From the NCBI GenBank assembly GCA_040383605.1, contig JBEIDF010000188.1, positions 1-7,275 of the forward strand: a DNA stretch of 7,275 nt, given 5' to 3'. The notes under the pieces are model-generated. The model did not search any database. It had not been told where the DNA came from and saw only the letters and a list, made by a program, of their open reading frames with translations. This DNA comes from M3007 sp040383605 (GTDB taxonomy: Bacteria > Bacteroidota > Bacteroidia > Chitinophagales > Saprospiraceae). A program made the translations under genes and the position numbers. This document shows positions 1 to 7,100 of the stretch, one piece after another (position 1 is the stretch's first letter; every line of letters starts with the position of its first letter).

Positions 1-1
1 G

Positions 2-385
2 AGTTCGGACGTTGCGAACGCGAATTTTGCTGTTTTTGCCAATGATGCGGTAGAGAAAATCGTTTCGATTAAGTTATTGGATTTGAACGGCAACCTGCTC
101 TTCGGCGGCGCCGACTTGCCTGTTAATCAGCCAGTATGGGACGCCGTCATTTCTACGGATGTGTCCGGTGCGCCAAATACCTATGACGGTTCGTTTGAGT
201 ATATTATTGCGGTTCGGGCTGTGGGCGGTCTGACCAAAACCTACACCGGTTCGGCCTGCGTGGTGCAGTGCGGCAATGCGGACGATTTGCCTTCGGCCAA
301 CCTGCAAAAATGCGGTTTCCCGAGTCAGAACAGTGCGGGAGCTTTTGGCGGCGGTACGCCGGCCGTGGCGCAGGAGTGTTTTTAA
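2..385 (+). CDS. 3' end of a secreted/adhesin-type protein, probably the N-terminal side of the split giant adhesin (partial)
   Basis: The frame is open from the left edge and gives 127 residues before TAA at 383-385; the true start is outside the window. The sequence is beta-strand-like, with alternating hydrophobic residues, many Gly/Thr/Ser/Asn and few Lys. It contains strands such as VSIKLLDLNGNLLFGG and SFEYIIAVRAVGG, typical of an Ig/FN3-like extracellular module. A cysteine-containing tail follows (CVVQCG, LQKCGF, QECF). No T9SS C-terminal sorting domain or membrane anchor precedes the stop, which is odd for a secreted surface protein. The frame is the same as that of the giant ORF starting at 560, and the stop lies only 3 bp before the palindromic element. 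I infer that this is the upstream part of the same gene, cut short by the insertion. Alternatively it is the natural end of a separate gene. I cannot assign it to a named family. Confidence 0.72.
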   Translation, partial: SSDVANANFAVFANDAVEKIVSIKLLDLNGNLLFGGADLPVNQPVWDAVISTDVSGAPNTYDGSFEYIIAVRAVGGLTKTYTGSACVVQCGNADDLPSANLQKCGFPSQNSAGAFGGGTPAVAQECF

Positions 386-388
386 AAT

Positions 389-404
389 GTAACTGGTTAG
401 CAGG
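389..404 (+). repeat. Left terminal inverted repeat (16 bp) of the palindromic element
   Basis: This is an exact reverse complement of 535-550. One step further out the flanks read AAT on the left and, on the opposite strand of the right side, AAC. The repeat may therefore extend 2-3 bases with one mismatch. Confidence 0.85.
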
Positions 405-534
405 ATCGCTGTCTGGCCCAAAAAGTCCCATTTTCCGCCATACTTCGCGATTTTTTTTGACCATAGCGCTGCTATGGCCTACAAAAAATCGCTTCGTCTG
501 GCGAAAAATGAATCCTTTTTTGGCTCAGACGCGA

Positions 535-550
535 CCTGCTAACCAGTTAC
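535..550 (-). repeat. Right terminal inverted repeat (16 bp) of the palindromic element
   Basis: This is an exact reverse complement of 389-404. It ends 9 bp before the first in-frame ATG (560) of the giant ORF. Confidence 0.85.
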
Positions 551-559
551 GTTGGAACA

Positions 560-1141
560 ATGCCGAGCAATCCCGCTGTGCGCATGGAGCTTGGATATAG
601 TGCCGGCGACTCCGTGTTTTTTTCCAGTACGCCTCCCGTGTATAATGCTGCCGCCGGCACATTGACCTGGACTGGGACCATCCCTGCTGACATTACGATA
701 CCCTCCGGACAGGCGCTCAGTTTTTTCATTCAAAATGATGAGGCCAATGTAGATTTCAGGGTAGATTACGGTAGTCCGGCGAAGTCATCGCAGTTTAGTC
801 TTCCTACTAGTACCTACATAGACGTACTCAGCCTGCATGTGTACGATGCGCCTTACCCAAATGGGAATCAGATATTTTCTGCAGCGCCGGGTGGCAACCT
901 CTATCCTCGATCGGTTATCACCGATCCGTTTGGCGCTTATGACATTAACCGGGACTCAATCACGATAGTCGGTCCGTCCGCCAATATTAGGGTGGTGGCC
1001 TCCCAGGTTGCCTCCACTTCTTGTACCAAGACCTATGAATACGTATGGAACACTACCGGGCTGACAGGAATTTTTGCGGTTGAATCCAAAGCCCACGAGG
1101 GTACCGAGGAGACCGTGGCAGATTCCCTAGTGCTAGATTTT
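560..1141 (+). other. N-terminal beta-rich region of the giant ORF (unassigned domains)
   Basis: Residues 1-194 appear to hold two beta-sandwich-like units. The first includes LTWTGTIPADITIPSGQ and FRVDYGS, resembling a surface-protein strand pattern. The second begins near YPRSVITDPFGAYDIN, runs through SCTKTYEYVWNTTGLTG, and ends in EGTEETVADS. The second unit looks like a beta-sandwich that commonly precedes DUF11-type arrays in large Bacteroidota proteins, but I cannot name a Pfam family with confidence. The region starts abruptly without a leader, consistent with loss of upstream sequence. Confidence 0.5.
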
Positions 1142-4100
1142 ACTTTAAATAACGACTATTCTCTTAGTAAACTGTTTTCCAGTGATCCAAGAAATTTAGC
1201 GCCCAGGACCGTTGGTGACACCTTGGAATTCGAGATAACAATCACCAAGTCTAGTGCGGGAAATATCACATTCCTGCCAGTCAAAGATTATTTTGACCCG
1301 GCTTGTCTTCAGTACCTGGGTGCAAATATTCTCCCAAATTTGGTGTTAAATGATACACTTTATTGGACAGATATCGCTCCGGTGTCTGGGAGTGGCGGAT
1401 CAAAAACGATCAAGACCTATTTCCGGATTTTGGCGAATTGTGGGGAGATAACGAACTACGCAGCTGTTACCGGCGCCTTGCCAGGTCCGCTTCCATCGAT
1501 TTCCGCAGAGCTGGATTTCACGGTGGAGGCAGCGCCTGTTGCCGTTGCAGACAACTACTGTGTAGGTGGAGCTGGCAGTCTGGAGGTTTTGATAAACGAC
1601 TACGACGATGACTTGGCATGCCCGAACTGTTTTTTGTCTGGTCAGACCGGTTACACTGTCACCATCACCAATCAGCCTTCAAAGGGGGTAGCGAGCGTGA
1701 TTTCCTCCGGTCCGGAGACAAACTACATCGCCTTTGATCCCTCCGCGGGAACACCCATGCAGGAAAACGATGTAGTAACTTTGACCTATCGGGTAACGGA
1801 AAGTGCTACCGGCTTGAGTTCCACCGCGCAAGTCACCCTCCAGTACTCTGCGGTGGCAGAAAATCCGACAGTCAATGCGGACGTTGCGTTGTCGGCAGGA
1901 GGTAATCCTGTCACTATATCGGTATTGACCAATGATGTGAAGCCTGACGGGCAGTTTTTGGCGCCCACGGTGACTACCGACGCCGGATATGGTTCTGTGG
2001 TGCTGAATTCAGACAACACCTTCACCTACACCCCATATTCAGGGTTCCAGGGAGAGGATCAATTCACCTATGAGGTTTGTCTGGATGGATGCCATCCTGG
2101 ACCGCGTTGCGGCGCCGCCACAGTGACCGTCACGGTGGTGGATGCGATTGGCATTTGTCGGTCGGAAACTATGGGTGAAATTTCGGTACCCCTTGTCCCG
2201 GGCGCTGACCAATACTATTGGTTTTTACCGGATGGGGCCGTGATGAATACGCCGCATACCTTATTACCTAAGTCAGGGATGGAGCGTGACACGTTTGTTA
2301 CTACAGGAAATGTAGTAGAAATCAACTGGACAGGCGTTACGGGCGGGTATTACGATGATGGTATTTGTGTCTCCAGCGTAAATGAATGTGGCGTTAGTGT
2401 GCCCTATTGCCTGGATATCATCATTTCTGATCCAACGTTAAGCTTGGTTCCGACCCCTGTATTGTGCTACGGGGAAGGCACAGGCGCCATTGATCTTACA
2501 GTTACGAATGCCGTTGCGCCCTACAGTTACGTTTGGTCTGGGCCGAATGGCTATGCTGCTACAGTAGAGGACATTGCGCAGCTAAAGGCTGGTTCCTATT
2601 CTGTTACGGTAGTTGATAAATACGGATGTGCTGCCATCTCAAATTCCGTTATTGTAGAACCTGCAGCCCCGCTTACCATTTCCTTGACGAGTTTGACGGA
2701 TGCAGGGCCTTGGCCGGCAAACAACAACGGTGCAATTGATATTGCAGTAAGTGGCGGCACCGCACCCTATTCCTACAATTGGAATACCTTTGTATTTACC
2801 CAGGATTTGACAAATCTTGCTTACGGTACCTACGTTGTGACCGTTACAGACGCTTCTGGTTGTACCACAACGGCAAAGTTCACAGTCAACAATACGGGTG
2901 CGCCATTTATCTACAGTTACCTTTCCAAAACGGATGCACTTTGCAACGGCCAGCCATCAGGTAGCATTGATTTGGAAGCGGTGGGCGGCACCACGCCATA
3001 CACCTATATTTGGAGCAATGGTGCAACAACACAGGATTTGCAAAACCTGAATCCAGGAACATATACGGTCACTGTCACCGACAACAGTATGCCGAGTGCA
3101 TCCTTCGTGGCCTCGATGCAAATATTCCAGCCCGCTCAGGCTTGTTCCGTTACCGCTACCAAGACAGACGTAAGTTGCGGCGGATTGAACGACGGCAGCA
3201 TTGATGCCGATCCGATGGGCGGCACGCTGCCTTACACGTTCCAGTGGAGCAACGGCGCGATTACCGAAGATCTTTCTGGCCTGTCGGAGGGTACCTACAC
3301 CCTCACCGTTACAGATGCCAATGGGTGTAGCGCCACTACATCGCAGACCATCACTGTGCCTCCCGGACTATCTGCTGAGGCTACAGTGCTTAATTCAATA
3401 TGCGGAGCGGACAATGGTGAAATAGCGCTCTCTGTTACGGGGGGCGTGGGTACCGTCAGCATTGACTGGGGTGCATTCGGAAGCGGCCCTTTGGTCACTG
3501 GATTGATGCCTGGCAATTACGCTTATACCGTTACCGATGGAAATGGCTGTAATCTGTTTGGTGTTGCGACGGTATTAAACGCTTGTATCGGTGTGAGTAA
3601 GGAGGTAATTGGAACACCTTCTTCGGACGGAAACGGAACTTACACGGTAACCTATTCAATAAAATTGGAGAATATCGGGGACGTGACACTTCGTGACATT
3701 CAGGCAGTAGAAAATTTTGCGGCTACCTTCGCCGGGGCCAGCTCCGTGGTCGCGGTCAGCGAGTCCTCCGCTGATTTTGATTTGGATAACACCTTTGACG
3801 GCGTTGGCAACAATGATTTGATTAATATAAATCTGAAAGACAGTTTATTGGCGGGTCAATTTGGTTACATTCAGGTAGTAGTTAATGTAGTTCCCGGGAT
3901 GGATCTTGGGCCTTACGACAACAGCGTGACGGCCTCGGGCACGGATGCCAGTGGTCAAAATGTGACCGATACATCCGATGATGGGGTGGATGTGGACAAC
4001 AACAACAACGGCAACCCCAATGAAGCGGGAGATAATGATCCAACGCCGGTTACATTTCCTGAAAATCCGGCGATTGGGTTAGCCAAAAGTCTTATCAGCG

Positions 4101-7100
4101 GCCCGACTCCTTTGGGCGATGGTTCGTACTCCATGTCGTTCCGGTTCATTGTGCAAAATACGGGTGATGTGCACCTTAATAATATTCAGATTGAAGATAA
4201 TTTGGTGACCACCTTTGGAGTCAATGCGCAACTGAGTGGTATTACTTTAACCAGTCCGGATATGACAGTTAACAGCGCCTTTAATGGCGGTTACACCGGA
4301 AGCCCGAATGTTAATTTGTTATCTGGGTCTAATACACTTTTGGTTGGACAGGTGGATACGGTTCTTTTGAGTTTCACGATATTCCCGAGTGGAATGGGAC
4401 CATTTGAAAACAGCGCTGTATCTAACGGTACGAGCCTTGGCGGCACCCCAGTGTCCGACAACTCTGATGACGGTTCGGTTGTAGATTCGGATAATGATGG
4501 TAATGCCAATGAATCTGGAGAAAATGACCCTACGCCTATTATGTTTAGCGAAAATCCAGTCGTTGGGCTGGCAAAACGCTTGGCGGGTACACCTATTAAT
4601 AATAATGACGGCTCGTACACATTGACCTACGATTTCACGGTGCGTAACTTAGGCGACGTGATTTTGAGCGATGTGCAGGTGACGGATGATTTACAGATGA
4701 CGTTCGGAACCACCAATGTGTTTGTGAATGTACTCACCGCTTCTGGCCTTACAACCAATGCCTCATACGACGGAGTTTTGGATGTAAATTTGTTGTCCGC
4801 CTCCAACACACTGGCAGTAGGCGCCACCGCCACTATTTCGCTGACTGTCACGGTCACGCCGGGTGGTTTAGGCACTTACAACAACACGGCCGATGTGGCG
4901 GCTACCAGTCCTTTCGGAACCAACGTGTCCGACACCTCAAATGACGGCACGGATGCAGATCCCGAAAATAACGGGCCGGGAGACAACAGCACGCCTACTC
5001 CGGTTAATTTTACCGAAAATCCTGCTATTGCACTAAGCAAGCGTGTTTCCAATACGGTGAATAACGGAAATGGTACATACGATGTAACCTACATCTTCCA
5101 GGTAGTCAATGCTGGTGATATTGTGCTCAATTCGGTGCAGGTCACGGATGATCTTGCTGCTACGTTTGCAGGTTCTGTAGCGTTTTCAGTACAATCTTTA
5201 ACAAGCACTGGCGGTTTGACGTCTAATGCCGGTTTCAATGGGATCGCCGATAAAAATCTGTTGAATAGCGCTTCCAGCTCGCTGGACTATCAGGCAACTG
5301 GTTCTATTACTTTGATCGTTCGGGTTACACCAGGAACCAAGTTAGGTGAATACAGTAATACGGCGGTAGCCTCAGGCGAGTCGCCGGCAGGTGCTACCGT
5401 GTCGGATACTTCACAAGATGGCCTGGACGCGGATCCTGACGAAGATGGTGATCCCACGAACAACAGTGTACCAACACCGATTTCTTTTACAGAAAACCCT
5501 TCGATCGGAATTGCGAAGACGGTTGTTGGTATCCCTGTGCCTAACGGCGGGGGTAGTTATACTATAACGTATGAAATTCGGGTAGAAAACACAGGTGATG
5601 TGTCTCTATCTGGCGTGCAGGTGTTCGAAGATTTGCGTGCGCTGTTCCCCGATCCCACTACGATCTCTGGGGTAACATCCTCCATAATTACACAGCCCGT
5701 TGGCTCGACCTTGTCTTTAGATAATACATACGATGGAATCGCAAATATCGGATTGTTGGATGGACTGGGTAATCTCGGCGTGGGTCGCTTTGCTGTTCTG
5801 CACGTATCACTTACCGTAAGTACACTTGGTACCGGTGGACCATTCGACAATACTGCAGTTGCCACAGGTAATAGTCCGTCCGGCAAACTGGTTGTGGACA
5901 ACTCACAAGATGGAACCCAGGTGGCGCCCACGAATGGCGATCCGCAAGCAGACAATGAACCAACTTCTCTTTCGCTGTTTGAAAATCCATTAATCGGTAT
6001 TTCCAAAAGTGTCGTCTCGGTTACGGAAGTGCCCGCCTCCGATCCGCCCAAGTTTGATGTGGTATTGCGACTTGAAGTTGGCAACTATGGCGACGTCCAG
6101 CTTTGCGACATTGAGGTCAAGGACGATATCGTTGGCCAGTTTGGAGCGCCATTTTCACCGATCTCCAATTTTAGTGTGAGCGATGGCGCGCTATTAATTG
6201 CTAACGGCGTTTGGAATGGTACAGCCAGTAGCAACATGGTTTTGCCCGGCCAATGTTTGGAGGTGGGAGAATCAGACGTTCTGATCGTCTCTTTCCGTGT
6301 TACCCCCTCCAACGCTTCGGTTCAAAATAATACGGCTACCGCCAGTGGTGTGGGCCCCCTGGGAGGAACTACCTCTGATTTTTCTCAAAATGGATTAAAT
6401 CCGGATCCCGATGGAGACGGAGATCCAGGAGATAATAATGTGCCTACGCCCATCGTATTCCCGATTGCAGCTGACTTGGCGATCGAAAAGACCTTGGATG
6501 ATATCTTCCCCTCTGTAGGGCAAACGGTTACGTTTACCTTGGTTGCCACCAATAACGGCCCATCCAACGCTACCGGGGTAGAGGTTGCAGATCAGTTACC
6601 TGCTGGATTTACCTTTGTAAGCGCCTCCGGTTCGGGGTCTTATGACGAAGTTGCTGGAATTTGGACGATTGGTAGCCTGGCAAATGGCGGCTCTGTCACG
6701 ATCGATATTACGGCCACCGTAAATGGCGCAGGTTCCTATACAAATTCTGCCACGATCTCTGGTAATGAAGATGATAATGATACCAGCAACAACAGCGATT
6801 CCGTGACAGCCAGTGTTATTGACGCCGTTAACGACGATTTCAGCAGTAATCCCTTGACTGTAGCATCCGGTGGTGTGGCTGGGAATATCCTGGTTAATGA
6901 TAAATTGAACGGTGTAGCAGTAGATTATGATGATGTGACCATTTCCATTCTGGATAATGGTGGTATTTCAGGACTTTCTATAGACGGGCTGGGTAATGCA
7001 AATGTTCCCCCGGGTACTTCCCCAGGTCGCTATGAAGTTGATTACCGCATCTGTGAGGACGCTAATCCGACAAACTGCGACGATGCCGTGATTATCATTG

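Larger units (their letters stand above)
389..550. mobile_element. 162-bp near-palindromic, MITE/REP-like element with 16-bp terminal inverted repeats
   Basis: The ends are a perfect 16-bp inverted repeat: GTAACTGGTTAGCAGG at 389-404 and its exact reverse complement at 535-550. Inside, the two halves keep matching imperfectly. Both carry a GTCTG-type block, an A-run, CATTTT or CATTTTT, CGCCA, and CGCGATTTTTTTT versus AGCGATTTTTT. The centre is a tight hairpin, CCATAGC-GCT-GCTATGG, at 461-477, and its midpoint coincides with the midpoint of the element. The whole element can therefore fold into one long imperfect cruciform or RNA hairpin. It encodes no transposase, and no clear target-site duplication is visible. 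This fits a non-autonomous palindromic repeat mobilised in trans. The absence of a T-run after the central hairpin argues against a simple intrinsic terminator. Repetition elsewhere in the genome is expected but cannot be seen here. Confidence 0.75.
386..559. other. Gap between the two coding pieces, filled by a palindromic element
   Basis: This gap holds the 162-bp inverted-repeat element and only a few flanking bases on either side. In the frame shared by the two coding pieces it has stops at 398-400, 458-460, 464-466 and 509-511, so plain read-through is impossible. No convincing promoter or ribosome binding site is seen before ATG 560; a GGA triplet at 554-556 is only 3 bases from the ATG. 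Confidence 0.7.
3587..6472 (+). repeat. Six tandem ~160-residue DUF11-like repeats with acidic linkers
   Basis: Copies start at 3587, 4073, 4562, 5027, 5504 and 5993, with lengths of 162, 163, 155, 159, 163 and 160 residues. Most copies read IG(L/I)(A/S)K, then DGSYT-TY, then NxGDVxLxxVQVxDDL, a (F/Y)(D/N)G motif, NLL, a strand rich in V/T, and YxNTAxASG. Each closes with a D-S-DG acidic linker, and copies 1-5 then end F-ENP. The protein repeats are clear but the DNA has diverged, so this is an old array. The fold is the DUF11/conserved-repeat beta-sandwich, likely forming a long extended stalk. Copy 6 is the most divergent: it lacks DGSYT and ends in FPIA instead of F-ENP. Confidence 0.85.

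Noticed and set aside
451..477. T-run plus GC-containing hairpin as an intrinsic terminator.
   Set aside because: The eight T residues lie before the hairpin on the + strand, and neither strand has a T-run after it, so the layout does not fit a rho-independent terminator.
377..560. Target-site duplication flanking the element (for example GTT on both sides).
   Set aside because: The only matching triplet on the left is not adjacent to the terminal repeat, so no duplication can be claimed.
382..600. An alternative + frame is open right through the palindromic element (part of an ORF at 268-600), and a -1 slip at the T-run before TAA 383-385 would enter it.
   Set aside because: The resulting peptide is unlike any secreted-protein module and stops at 598-600 without rejoining the giant frame. 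A single slip cannot restore the long protein.
2669..3364. Repeated DNA motifs such as GGTACCTAC and GTTACAGA(T/C)GC as possible regulatory or recombination sites.
   Set aside because: They fall at the same place in each SprB repeat (GTY and VTDA codons) and are explained by the protein repeat.
3010..3425. Short + strand frames overlapping the SprB array.
   Set aside because: They are out-of-frame shadows of the SprB repeats, rich in Arg/Cys and without any family pattern.
4291..4875. Two adjacent minus-strand open frames (4291-4620 and 4627-4875).
   Set aside because: They share motifs with each other only because they mirror the tandem repeats on the + strand. No start context or domain supports them.
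5557..6084. 175-residue open frame on the minus strand.
   Set aside because: It lies wholly antisense to repeats 5 and 6 of the continuous giant ORF. Its Ser/Pro/Thr-rich product is what the complement of this codon usage gives; it shows no recognisable domain.
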